Source of the DNA: Agreia bicolorata
GTDB lineage: Bacteria; Actinomycetota; Actinomycetes; Actinomycetales; Microbacteriaceae
Reading direction: 5' to 3'
NCBI RefSeq assembly: GCF_000938265.1
Contig: NZ_JYFC01000002.1
Coordinates: 496,001 to 560,000, forward strand
DNA length: 64,000 nt
Shown piece by piece: positions 17,191-24,921 of this stretch (within the stretch, counting starts at the first letter, position 1; every line of letters starts with the position of its first letter). The notes beneath the pieces are model-generated. The model was not told where the DNA came from, did not search any database, and worked only from the letters and a program-made list of their open reading frames with translations. The position numbers and the translations under genes are program-made.

Positions 17191-18071
17191 GCCGCGCCCG
17201 TCTCGGCGGGCCAGTCGGTGCGGCGGGTCTCGTCGTCGCCGGGCTGGCGTGCCAGGAGGTCGGCGCAGCCTTCGCCGTGCTGCTGTTCCCGAGCGTCGGC
17301 GCTCTCGGTATGGTGGCGCTGCGCCTCACGTTCTCCGCGCTCATCCTGCTCGCCATCGCCCGCCCGTCCGTGCGCGGCCGCAGCCGCGGCGACTGGATGA
17401 CGGTGGTGCTGTTCGGCGCGGCCCTCGCGGTGATGAACGGGTTGTTCTACGAGGCGCTGGCGCGCATCCCGCTCGGGGCGGCCGTGACCATCGAGGTTCT
17501 GGGGCCGCTCGTGCTCTCGGTGGCCACGAGCCGACGCGCATCCAGCTGGCTCTGGGCGGTGCTCGCCTTCGTCGGCGTCTTTCTGCTCGGGCAGGGCAGC
17601 TTCGGCGAGCTCGACCCCGTGGGCGTGCTGTTCGCCGCGGGAGCCGGTGCGACCTGGGCCGGCTACATTCTGCTGTCGTCGCGCACGGGCAGCCGATTCG
17701 CGCGCCTCGACGGCCTCGCCCTGGCCATGGCGATCGGGGCCGTTCTCACGCTGCCGCTGGGGCTCGCCGCAGCCGGCCCCGTGATCGTGCGTCCGGACAT
17801 CCTGCTTCTGGGCGCTGCCGTCGCCGTGCTGTCATCGACGATTCCTTACGCCCTCGAGCTGTTCGCGCTGCGTCGCATCCCCTCGTCGACCTTCGCCATT
17901 CTCATGAGCCTGGCGCCGGCGATCGCGGCCCTCGCCGGGGTGGTGCTGCTGGCCCAGCACATCACGCTCGTCGGAGTGCTCGCCATCGCGCTCGTGGTGA
18001 CCGCCAGCATCGGAGCGGTGCGCAGCGCGGGGCCGGGAGCTACTCCCGTCGCTCGTGCCGACGTGGTCTGA
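17187..18071 (+). CDS. EamA/DMT-family transporter
   Basis: A 294-residue membrane protein with about ten hydrophobic helices in two homologous halves, characteristic of the drug/metabolite (EamA, RhaT-like) superfamily. The start ATG overlaps the stop of the flavoenzyme gene, so it belongs to the same operon. Typical markers are the glycine-rich first helix and the PSSTFAILMSLAPAIAALAG stretch in the second half. Substrate unknown; a role in the lipid pathway is possible only by context. Its 3' end overlaps the convergent DUF4166 pseudogene by 32 bases. Confidence 0.88.
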   Translation: MSRARLGGPVGAAGLVVAGLACQEVGAAFAVLLFPSVGALGMVALRLTFSALILLAIARPSVRGRSRGDWMTVVLFGAALAVMNGLFYEALARIPLGAAVTIEVLGPLVLSVATSRRASSWLWAVLAFVGVFLLGQGSFGELDPVGVLFAAGAGATWAGYILLSSRTGSRFARLDGLALAMAIGAVLTLPLGLAAAGPVIVRPDILLLGAAVAVLSSTIPYALELFALRRIPSSTFAILMSLAPAIAALAGVVLLAQHITLVGVLAIALVVTASIGAVRSAGPGATPVARADVV

Positions 18072-18717
18072 GCCGCGCAGGGGCATCCTTCGCCTCGGGG
18101 AACGTGCACGTGAACGCGCCGTCGTAGCCGAAGAGAAAGCCGAATCGACGGTTGGTAACGGTGAGACTGATGCGGTAGACGCCGGCCTCATCGTCGAAGC
18201 TCTCGCGGAGCTCGGCCCGTCCGCTGAAGATCATCGGAAAGCGGAACGCAATCGGTCCCTCGTAGAAGCGCTGCGCATCTGAGCGCAGCAGCAGGGAGCC
18301 ATCGTCGTTCACCGTGAGGTCGAGGTCTACCGCCAAGTGCTGGTGCGTGCCGAGGTAGTCGATCACGCGCCCCGCACGCTCGCTTTAGATCATGGTGGCA
18401 TCGAAGCGATGCGGCCGAGAGACCGCGCCGTATGTGCGCACGAAGGTGATCGTTTCGCGCCCCAGCGGATCGAGGTAGGGATAGTTCTCGACAGTGAACG
18501 GAACGTCGGTGCCTTGGATGGGCACCAGGATGTTGCGGATGCGCCCGACCCACAGAAAGGGAATCGTCCACCAGGGTCCGCGCCGGATGCGGCTCATCAC
18601 GCCTGTTCCCACACACGCGTAGCCGGCCTCGAGGCCCACTCCGAACCGGCGCCGCATCATCGGGTGGAGCCTCGCGAAATCGTCGCCCAGGGCGGTTTCG
18701 AAGATACCCGTCATCAC
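18040..18717 (-). pseudogene. DUF4166 protein interrupted by one in-frame TAA
   Basis: Two consecutive open segments in the same frame together spell a full DUF4166 protein of about 225 residues. The first (18717 down to 18385) ends FDATMI followed by TAA at 18385-18387; the second continues SERAGRVIDYLGTHQHLAVD, and codons between stop and downstream ATG are sensible protein. Family members carry a tyrosine at about this place, so a single TAC/TAT to TAA change would explain the stop. The start overlaps the upstream SRPBCC stop (ATGA). No frameshift is needed. Either a recent nonsense mutation or a sequencing error; function of DUF4166 is unknown. Confidence 0.85.
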
Positions 18718-19361
18718 TCAACCAGTCCCGAGAGAGATGCTGGTGCGTCACTCATCGCGTCGTGCGAGCGCGGAGACCGTGCCGGGCGTGACAGGCAGCG
18801 TGAGGCCTTCGGACGCTCGGTTTTCCAGAGCGCGGCGACGGATGCGAGGGGCCAGGATTCCGGCGGTGTTCCGGTCTCGGCCCAGATGCGCAGCCGGTCG
18901 AAGCTCCAGGCTGTCATCCACCACACCACCCGTCGCAGCACTATGCGGTCGAGCAACGCTCCAGCCCGGCCAGCGAAGGGCACGTAGTCATAGCCCGTGG
19001 TGAAGGTGGTCGAGCCGTCGGTATTCGGCTGATAGCGCCAGTAACCGCGGCCGGATGCGAGTGGAGAGATGGGATCGTGGGTCGAGAACACGAGTGCCGA
19101 GGTTCGGGTGCCGCGCGCACCGGTGCGCTCGCCGAGGGAGACTCCGGTGCCCCGAATGGTGTGAAACGGCAATCGCCGTTCGTACCGGAACCGCGAGGGG
19201 GTGTCGGCCTCCGCCGGCGGCTCCGTGGTCTCGGGCGCGATCAGACTGAACCGTAGGTCCCAGCGCGAATGCAGTTGCGGGGTCTGAGTGAGCCGCCAGA
19301 CCTCGTCGATGTCGGCCCTGATCGTGGTCTCGACATACAGTGCGCGATTCTGTCGAACCAT
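18714..19361 (-). CDS. SRPBCC family protein (polyketide cyclase/START-like)
   Basis: A 215-residue protein starting [28 protein letters not shown], the typical first beta-strand and 'W.L..P' of SRPBCC lipid- or ligand-binding folds. The start at 19361 is supported by GGAGGAG seven bases upstream; the frame remains open further up but without such a site. Translationally coupled to the interrupted DUF4166 gene, so loss of that partner may leave this one without its functional context. Ligand unknown. Confidence 0.82.
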   Translation of the reverse strand: MVRQNRALYVETTIRADIDEVWRLTQTPQLHSRWDLRFSLIAPETTEPPAEADTPSRFRYERRLPFHTIRGTGVSLGERTGARGTRTSALVFSTHDPISPLASGRGYWRYQPNTDGSTTFTTGYDYVPFAGRAGALLDRIVLRRVVWWMTAWSFDRLRIWAETGTPPESWPLASVAALWKTERPKASRCLSRPARSPRSHDAMSDAPASLSGLVE

Positions 19362-19437
19362 AGCGTGCTCCTCCAGAATCATTCTGCTTGCCAGCGTAGT
19401 GTCGGTGCAGCAGACCATCGACCCGGAGGACCCCCCC

Positions 19438-19881
19438 ATGCCACTGACAGGCGAGTACGAACCGAGCACGTCCGACTGGGCGCGCAAGCAGGTCGAGGAG
19501 TACGAAGGCTCGGGCGGCACGAGTGGCACCACGCTACGGGGCATGCCCGTGATCGTGCTCACCTCCGTCGGCGCGAAGTCGGGCAAGCTGCGCAAGACGG
19601 CCCTCATGCGTGTCGAGCACAACGGTGAGTACGCGGTCGTCGCCTCACTCGGAGGCGCCCCGAAGCATCCGGTCTGGTATTTCAATCTTCTGGCTCAGCC
19701 GCACGTCGAGCTGCAGGACGGACCGGAGAAGCGCGATTACCTCGCGCGCGAAATCACCGGTGAGGAGAAGGCCCTGTGGTGGCAGCGAGCCGTCGATGCT
19801 TACCCTGACTACGCCGATTACCAGAAGAAGACCGAGCGCGAGATCCCGCTGTTCGTGCTGACCGCGAAGGACTACGAATGA
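19438..19881 (+). CDS. Nitroreductase family deazaflavin-dependent oxidoreductase
   Basis: A 147-residue protein of the Ddn/F420H2-dependent reductase (split beta-barrel) family. Typical features are the N-terminal [14 protein letters not shown] helix, the core [21 protein letters not shown] (about 36-56) and [22 protein letters not shown] (about 74-95), the latter lining the F420 pocket. The ATG has GGAGGA about eight bases upstream. These enzymes reduce quinones or other acceptors with F420H2; the physiological acceptor is unknown. Overlaps the next gene by ATGA. Confidence 0.92.
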   Translation: MPLTGEYEPSTSDWARKQVEEYEGSGGTSGTTLRGMPVIVLTSVGAKSGKLRKTALMRVEHNGEYAVVASLGGAPKHPVWYFNLLAQPHVELQDGPEKRDYLAREITGEEKALWWQRAVDAYPDYADYQKKTEREIPLFVLTAKDYE

Positions 19882-20495
19882 CGAACCAACAGCCTTTCGA
19901 CAATGTCACCCCTGCGGGCTGGTTCCCGGATCCTTCCGGTGGGCCGGGGAGCCGATGGTGGGATGGGCAGAAGTGGACGGAGCACGTCTCCGACCCCACC
20001 CTTTCGACCTTCGCTCCAGTAGGAGCGCCGCGACGAGTGGCTCAGGGCACTCCCGTCTACACGCCCTTCATCTGGCTGATCACGCTGCTTCCCCTCGTCT
20101 CGATCCTCGTCGTCGCCCTGTGGGACACCGATGCGTATATGCGCGCCTCGCTCAACTCCGCGAGCGATCCCTTTGCCCAATTCCGCGACCCGGGGTACCT
20201 GCTCATTCAGGCACTCGGGTTCGTCTTCTACGGCGTATCGGTGCTGCTTGCCTACTTCGACTTCAAGACGCTGAGTGCGCGAGGCTTCGACCGACCGTTC
20301 CACTGGGCGTGGACCTTTCTGGGCTCGACCGTGTACATCATCGGCCGAACGGTCATCGTTCGGCGTCGGGCGGGCGGCGGCGCGATGGTGCCCATCTGGA
20401 TCACCATCGGCGTCTTCGTTCTGTCGATGATCGTGGCGACGGTCAAGATCGTCGACATGGTGTCCGTCGCGATGTCGTACGTGAAATCGTACTGA
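19878..20495 (+). CDS. DUF2510 domain membrane protein
   Basis: A 205-residue protein. The N-terminal DUF2510 module ([23 protein letters not shown], residues 12-34) is a small tryptophan-rich domain common in actinobacterial membrane proteins. Four hydrophobic segments follow (about 58-76, 104-124, 140-155, 170-190). Translationally coupled to the nitroreductase-like gene. Function unknown; DUF2510 proteins often sit at the envelope. Confidence 0.85.
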   Translation: MTNQQPFDNVTPAGWFPDPSGGPGSRWWDGQKWTEHVSDPTLSTFAPVGAPRRVAQGTPVYTPFIWLITLLPLVSILVVALWDTDAYMRASLNSASDPFAQFRDPGYLLIQALGFVFYGVSVLLAYFDFKTLSARGFDRPFHWAWTFLGSTVYIIGRTVIVRRRAGGGAMVPIWITIGVFVLSMIVATVKIVDMVSVAMSYVKSY

Positions 20496-20595
20496 CGCGG
20501 AATTCTCCCAAGTCGCCTGGATGGTCGGCCGGGCACACCCGCAGGGCCTATCGTCGAGTCAAGGGTCACCCGGGCTCTCGAAACGAGGATGCACC

Positions 20596-20733
20596 ATGGG
20601 CGAGAAATCAGCACGCAAGGCCGTTGCCAAGCCGGCAGCACGCTCTCTCAAAGAGAAGCGAGCAGACAAGAAGACGAAGAGCGGCGCGGCGAATCACTCC
20701 TCCGACGCCGTGACCAACGTCAAGAAGAAGTAG
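20596..20733 (+). CDS. Small lysine-rich protein, 45 residues
   Basis: A short, very basic protein with about eleven Lys and three Arg in 45 residues (KSARKAVAK, LKEKRADKK, ending VKKK). The ATG is preceded by ACGAGGA, a reasonable ribosome site, and codon third positions are G/C rich like real genes here. Similar short 'KSLKEKRAAK' proteins are, as I recall, common in Microbacteriaceae. No function assigned; nucleic-acid binding is possible from charge alone. It ends ten bases before the convergent peroxidase gene. Confidence 0.65.
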   Translation: MGEKSARKAVAKPAARSLKEKRADKKTKSGAANHSSDAVTNVKKK

Positions 20734-20743
20734 CGCCTCAGGC

Positions 20744-21934
20744 TCAGAACGACAGCGGCGAGCTCGCCGAGAATCCCGGCAGAATCAGGAATGTCGCACT
20801 GCCCGTCGGTGTGGCGTACTTCATCAGGTCGTCGTTCTCGTCGAGCCGCTGCTGCGTGACGACGAATGTGCGCAGGGTGTTTTGGAAGCAGATGAACGCC
20901 AGGCCCGCATCGGCCTCACCATTCGGCAGCAGCCCGTCGTCGAACGCGTATCCGCGCCGCAGCATCAGCGATGATCCGGTGAACGAGGGGTGTGCCGCGC
21001 GCGCGTGACTGCGCAGCGGGGTGATGAATTCGCCCTCTGGCGTCTTCGCGTTCAGATCGACCTCGCCGTCTTTCGGCCCACCCGAGAGCGGTGTTCCGTC
21101 GATGCGCTCGCGGCCGATGACGCGCTCCTGCGCGGGCGTACCCAAGGCAGCGAATCGGGCCGTATCGAGGCGCAGCCGCCGGATGACGCACACGGTGCCC
21201 GCTGCCAGCGCAGCGTCGGCGGCCCCAGACCCGATCCACACGTTCTCGGCGAGTTCCTCGTCGCCGTGCGGCACGATGACACCGTCGAGGAAGCCGAAGG
21301 GGTTGCGCACCACGCCACGTTCACCGTGGCCTCGGAACAGGCGCTGACGCCACCGCGGGGTCGCACCCGGCACCAGAGTGAGCAGATCGTCGCCCACAGC
21401 CGTGAGCACGCTCGGATCGTCTGAGTAGAGCGCGAGCAGAAGGTCTCCGCCACGACGGTGAGGCTCGATGGTCTCGTCGCCGGCAAAAGAGGGCAGGTCT
21501 TCGGCGCCGGGCAGCGACGCGTCGCGCGCCGCAACGATCCGCGGGCCCAGGCCGACCGTGACCGTGAGATCGCCCGGGCCGTCGGGCAGAACGTCTGTCG
21601 GCGTCGCCTTCGTCGTGAGCTCGAGGATGCGCTGTCCGAGTGCGCCGAGCCAGGAGGTGTCGGTGCCGTCGAGGTCGCAGACGAGCAGCAGGCCGAAATG
21701 CTGAGGAGTCGCGGGCCTGGCTATTCCCGCCTGATACCGGCCGCTGGCGAGCACCGGCTGGCCGGACGAACCAGCGGGCGTGCCACCGGCATCCGGTTGC
21801 TGTGTCTCGCCGGGCCAGGAGCCCGTGGCCGTGAGCGCGCCCGCGGCGCCGGCGGCACCAGCGCCCACCGCGACGCCGAGCGCTCCGAGCAGCGCGCGAC
21901 GGCTGGGGCCTTTGGCAGGTTCTGCGTCCGTCAT
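20744..21934 (-). CDS. Tat-exported DyP-type heme peroxidase
   Basis: A 396-residue protein. The N-terminus carries a twin-arginine signal (SRRALLGAL, residues 11-19, then an Ala/Gly-rich core to about 35). The DyP signature GFLDG is at 214-218 (distal Asp217); the probable heme-ligating His is H310 in RSHAR, and distal Arg lies in LMLRRGY (about 323-329). EfeB-like in length. DyP enzymes use H2O2 to oxidise dyes, phenols or porphyrins outside the membrane. Its start overlaps the stop of the upstream beta-helix lipoprotein gene, an unusual partner; no efeU/efeO or encapsulin gene is visible. Confidence 0.92.
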   Translation of the reverse strand: MTDAEPAKGPSRRALLGALGVAVGAGAAGAAGALTATGSWPGETQQPDAGGTPAGSSGQPVLASGRYQAGIARPATPQHFGLLLVCDLDGTDTSWLGALGQRILELTTKATPTDVLPDGPGDLTVTVGLGPRIVAARDASLPGAEDLPSFAGDETIEPHRRGGDLLLALYSDDPSVLTAVGDDLLTLVPGATPRWRQRLFRGHGERGVVRNPFGFLDGVIVPHGDEELAENVWIGSGAADAALAAGTVCVIRRLRLDTARFAALGTPAQERVIGRERIDGTPLSGGPKDGEVDLNAKTPEGEFITPLRSHARAAHPSFTGSSLMLRRGYAFDDGLLPNGEADAGLAFICFQNTLRTFVVTQQRLDENDDLMKYATPTGSATFLILPGFSASSPLSF

Positions 21935-23256
21935 CGGGTTCCGGTGCTGCTGACGAGCAGATCGGCGGCGGGAAGCGTGACGCTGGTCGTGTTGAAGGAG
22001 CCGGCGGGGCCGCTCGTCGGGAGTGCATCGGGAACAGCGGTCAGGTCGCCGTCGAGGTTGGGCTGAAGCACGGGCCGCCCCACCTTGAGGAAGGACACTC
22101 CGGCGGGCACCTGCACCTGGGGCAGGGCGGAGGCCGCTACGCCCGCAGAGGCACCGGCAGAGCAGGATGCCGCCAGGTCGCCGGGCAGCAGGCTGAGGCC
22201 GGTGTCCGGGGTGATGCAGGTGGTGGTCGTGGGGCTGCGCGTGGCCGCGACGTCGGCGACATCGACCCCGTTACCGGAGAGGGCGTTGTCGGTCAGGCGC
22301 GTTCCTGTCGTGGCGATGTCCTCGGTGTTCGACAGTTGCACGCCCGAGACGCTGTTGCCGGAGACGAGGTTGCGCTCGAGGGTGTCACTCTGTGCCCCTG
22401 AGAGACCCACGCCGATGCCGAACCCGCCCTGCGCCTGAGCGGGCGAATCCGCCGAGTTGTTGTCGGAGATCACATTGCCGACCACGGTTGCGCCGCGCTG
22501 AGGAACGAAGGCCTCCTGATACCAGCTGAGCAGGGTGAGCCCCACACGATTGCCCGAGAACCTGTTGCCCGTGATGACCACGGAGTCGGAGGCATTCGCG
22601 TTCTCATAGCCGATGGCATTGCGCTCCGCCACGTTGCCCGAGACCAGGATCGAGCAGTCCTGGCATTGGCCGACGTAGAAACCAGAATCCGCCGAACCGG
22701 AGGCGTAGTTGTTGCTGAGCACGCCGTTCTGCGAGTTGAAGGCGTAGATGCCGTAGAGGCCGTTGTTCGTGGCGGTGACGTGATCGACCTCGAAGCGCTG
22801 CAGGGGAGGGAACTTGGCCGGGTCGAGCTTCTGGTAGCCCGTGAGGTTGTGTGCCTGGGGGCCGTTCTCATCGTGCATTCCCGTGACGAGCACACCGTTG
22901 AATGTGTGCCTGGTGACCGTGAGGTTCTGCACGCGCACACCGTCGGCGATCACTTGGATTCCGTTTGCGCGGAGGCCCTCGCCATCGATGATCACTCCGT
23001 CGCGGTCGAGGCCGCGCAGGGTGATGTTCCTCGTCGACACGGTGACCTCTTCGGTGTAGGTGCCGGGGGAGATGAGCACCATGCCGCCCTCGGGCACCTT
23101 GTCGACCGCCTCCTGAATCGTCGCGGCATCGGCCGGAACACGCACGGTCGTCGACGACGAGCTCGTGGGGCCGGATGGGTTCTCACTGACGGCGCAGCCG
23201 CTCAGCGTGACAACGAGTGCGAGTGCCAGTACTGCGGGGAGGATGCGAAAATTCAC
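21931..23256 (-). CDS. Right-handed parallel beta-helix lipoprotein, NosD-like
   Basis: A 441-residue exported protein with a GTG start. The signal peptide ends in a lipobox (VTLSGC, Cys21), so it is anchored to the outer membrane face. From about residue 40 it shows the ATIQEAVDKVPEGG beginning and repeated N-G/N-V turns of pectate-lyase-like beta-helices (Pfam beta_helix, NosD group). The family ranges from polysaccharide lyases to copper-chaperone NosD; no catalytic residues can be assigned. A TAAACT -10 box six bases before the GTG suggests a leaderless message. Coupled to the DyP peroxidase by ATGA. Confidence 0.88.
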   Translation of the reverse strand: MNFRILPAVLALALVVTLSGCAVSENPSGPTSSSSTTVRVPADAATIQEAVDKVPEGGMVLISPGTYTEEVTVSTRNITLRGLDRDGVIIDGEGLRANGIQVIADGVRVQNLTVTRHTFNGVLVTGMHDENGPQAHNLTGYQKLDPAKFPPLQRFEVDHVTATNNGLYGIYAFNSQNGVLSNNYASGSADSGFYVGQCQDCSILVSGNVAERNAIGYENANASDSVVITGNRFSGNRVGLTLLSWYQEAFVPQRGATVVGNVISDNNSADSPAQAQGGFGIGVGLSGAQSDTLERNLVSGNSVSGVQLSNTEDIATTGTRLTDNALSGNGVDVADVAATRSPTTTTCITPDTGLSLLPGDLAASCSAGASAGVAASALPQVQVPAGVSFLKVGRPVLQPNLDGDLTAVPDALPTSGPAGSFNTTSVTLPAADLLVSSTGTR

Positions 23257-23262
23257 ATCGCG

Positions 23263-23268
23263 AGTTTA
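23263..23268 (-). promoter_or_regulatory. -10 element, predicted leaderless promoter of beta-helix/DyP operon
   Basis: TAAACT on the minus strand, exactly six bases before the GTG at 23256; no ribosome site. Confidence 0.5.
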
Positions 23269-23313
23269 TCGTCACAGAGGTGGCGACTTCGCTCGACTTT
23301 CTTGGCCGTCGGT

Positions 23314-24417
23314 TCAGACTCCGGTTGTGCCGAAGAGCAGACCGAGCAGATAGGTGACGGCGGCGGCCCCATAGCCGATGGCGAGCTGGCGCAGGCCGCG
23401 TTTCAGCGGAGAGGCGCCCGAGAGGATGCCCACGATGGCTCCGGTGCCGAGTAGCGCCAGGCCCACGAGCACCGCCGCGATCAGTAGCGCCGGAAGGCCT
23501 TCGATGCCGAACAGATAGGGCAGAACGGGAATGATCGCGCCCGAGGCGAAGAAGCAGAAGCTCGAAAGGGCGGCGCTCAGCCCTGTGCCGACAGCTTCGT
23601 GCTCATCGCTTTCTGCGTGAACGGTGGGGTCGGCCGTCAGAACGAGGTCGTGGGTGCGCAGCACTTCGCGTGCATGCTCCTCTGCTTCGGTCTCGCTCAT
23701 GCCCCGTGCTCGGTACACGAGAGCGAGCTCATTGGCATCCACATCGAGGTCGGCGACAGCCGTACGGGCCTCGGGGTCTGGAGTGGACGACTCCAAAAGC
23801 TCGCGCTGCGAGCGCACCGAGACGTACTCGCCGGCCCCCATCGAGAGAGCGCCGGCCAGCAGACCCGCAATTCCGGTCAGCAGCACCACGTGGGTTGGCA
23901 CGCCGCTCGCCGAGATTCCGATGACGAGGGCGAGATTCGACACAAGACCGTCGTTCGCGCCGAAGACTGCTGCCCGGAACGTTCCCGAGAGCCGCATGCG
24001 CCCCCGGGTCGCCAATCCACGCACGACCTCTTCGTGGATGCGCTCGTCTGCGGCCATCGCGGCCGTCGCGTCGGTGTCGGTGTCATAGGGCGACCGCCCC
24101 TCGGCTCGCTGCGCGAGAGCCAGTACGAAGACAGATCCGAAGCGTCGGGCCAAGAAACCGAGCACCCTGGTACGCAGGGCACCACGCATCGATGCCCCCG
24201 CCCGATCTCCGAGAAGGGCGCGCCAATGAGCTTCATGCCTGGCCTCGGCATCGGCGAGGGCCAGCAGAATCTCGCGTTCCTCACCCGTGCGTCGCTGGGC
24301 CAGATCGCGGTAGACGGCGGCCTCGAGCTGCTCGTCGGCGAGGTAGCGCCGCCAGCGCCGGATGTCGGCGGCACGCGGCGAGGCCGTGACCGGCCGTTCA
24401 GGAACCGATGCGCTCAC
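23314..24417 (-). CDS. VIT1/CCC1-family transporter with N-terminal ferritin-like domain
   Basis: A 367-residue fusion. Residues 15-130 form a rubrerythrin/ferritin-like domain with metal ligands in ADEQLEAAVYRDLA, EEREILLALADAEARHEAHW (ExxH) and MAADERIHEEVV. Residues 150-367 are a CCC1/VIT1 transporter: FGANDGLVSNLALVIGIS (about 149-167), MGAGEYVSVRSQRE (about 195-208) and three C-terminal helices. Similar fusions (MbfA) export Fe2+ or Mn2+. GTG start; its start is six bases from the end of the upstream DUF5997 gene on the same strand. Likely guards against iron or manganese overload. Confidence 0.92.
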   Translation of the reverse strand: MSASVPERPVTASPRAADIRRWRRYLADEQLEAAVYRDLAQRRTGEEREILLALADAEARHEAHWRALLGDRAGASMRGALRTRVLGFLARRFGSVFVLALAQRAEGRSPYDTDTDATAAMAADERIHEEVVRGLATRGRMRLSGTFRAAVFGANDGLVSNLALVIGISASGVPTHVVLLTGIAGLLAGALSMGAGEYVSVRSQRELLESSTPDPEARTAVADLDVDANELALVYRARGMSETEAEEHAREVLRTHDLVLTADPTVHAESDEHEAVGTGLSAALSSFCFFASGAIIPVLPYLFGIEGLPALLIAAVLVGLALLGTGAIVGILSGASPLKRGLRQLAIGYGAAAVTYLLGLLFGTTGV

Positions 24418-24423
24418 CGCAGG

Positions 24424-24861
24424 TCAGTTCGAAGCGGCGGCGGCGCGCTGGCTCTCCTGGCGCGCGAGATGGGCGGCCTTGCGGGCCTTCTCCTCGTTCA
24501 GCTGCTTGACGCGAGCCGCCTCGCGGCGAACCTCGGCCTGCGTTGCGCGCTCGCGCACGAGCCACTCCGGACGGTTCGCCAGCAGGTCCTGGATCTCTGC
24601 GGTGGTAAGTGGCTCCGTCACTCCGCCGCGGGCCAGGCCCGAGATGGTGACTCCGAGCTTCGACGCCACGATCTGGCGCGGATGCGGGCCGTTGAGCCGC
24701 AGCTGCACAACCCACTCCGGGGGCGTGGCGAGCAGCTCGTCGAGCTGGGTGCGCGACACCGTGCCCTGCTGGAAGTCGGCGGGCGTCGCATCCAGAAGCA
24801 CGCCGAGCTTCTTGGCCGCGGTGGCGGGCTTCATTGTCTGGGGGGTTTTCGCGGGCGTCAT
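24424..24861 (-). CDS. DUF5997 family protein
   Basis: A 145-residue soluble protein with the typical start MKPATAAKKLGV (residues 10-21) and the paired motif 'PPEWVVQLRLNGPHPR...NRPEWLVRERA' (about 47-106); a charged coiled C-terminus follows. The family is found mainly in actinobacteria and its function is unknown. Divergent from a LysR-type regulator with a 60-base gap; as I recall this arrangement recurs in actinobacteria. A TACCCT box seven bases upstream suggests a leaderless start. Confidence 0.88.
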   Translation of the reverse strand: MTPAKTPQTMKPATAAKKLGVLLDATPADFQQGTVSRTQLDELLATPPEWVVQLRLNGPHPRQIVASKLGVTISGLARGGVTEPLTTAEIQDLLANRPEWLVRERATQAEVRREAARVKQLNEEKARKAAHLARQESQRAAAASN

Positions 24862-24921
24862 GATGCCAAGGGTAGCCTGAGACCGCACCGGTTGCCCGGT
24901 CACAAGCCTTCGAGGAGCCCC

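Noticed and set aside
18385-18387. Recoding of the TAA in the DUF4166 gene
   Set aside because: TAA is not used for selenocysteine or pyrrolysine, and no recoding signal is visible.
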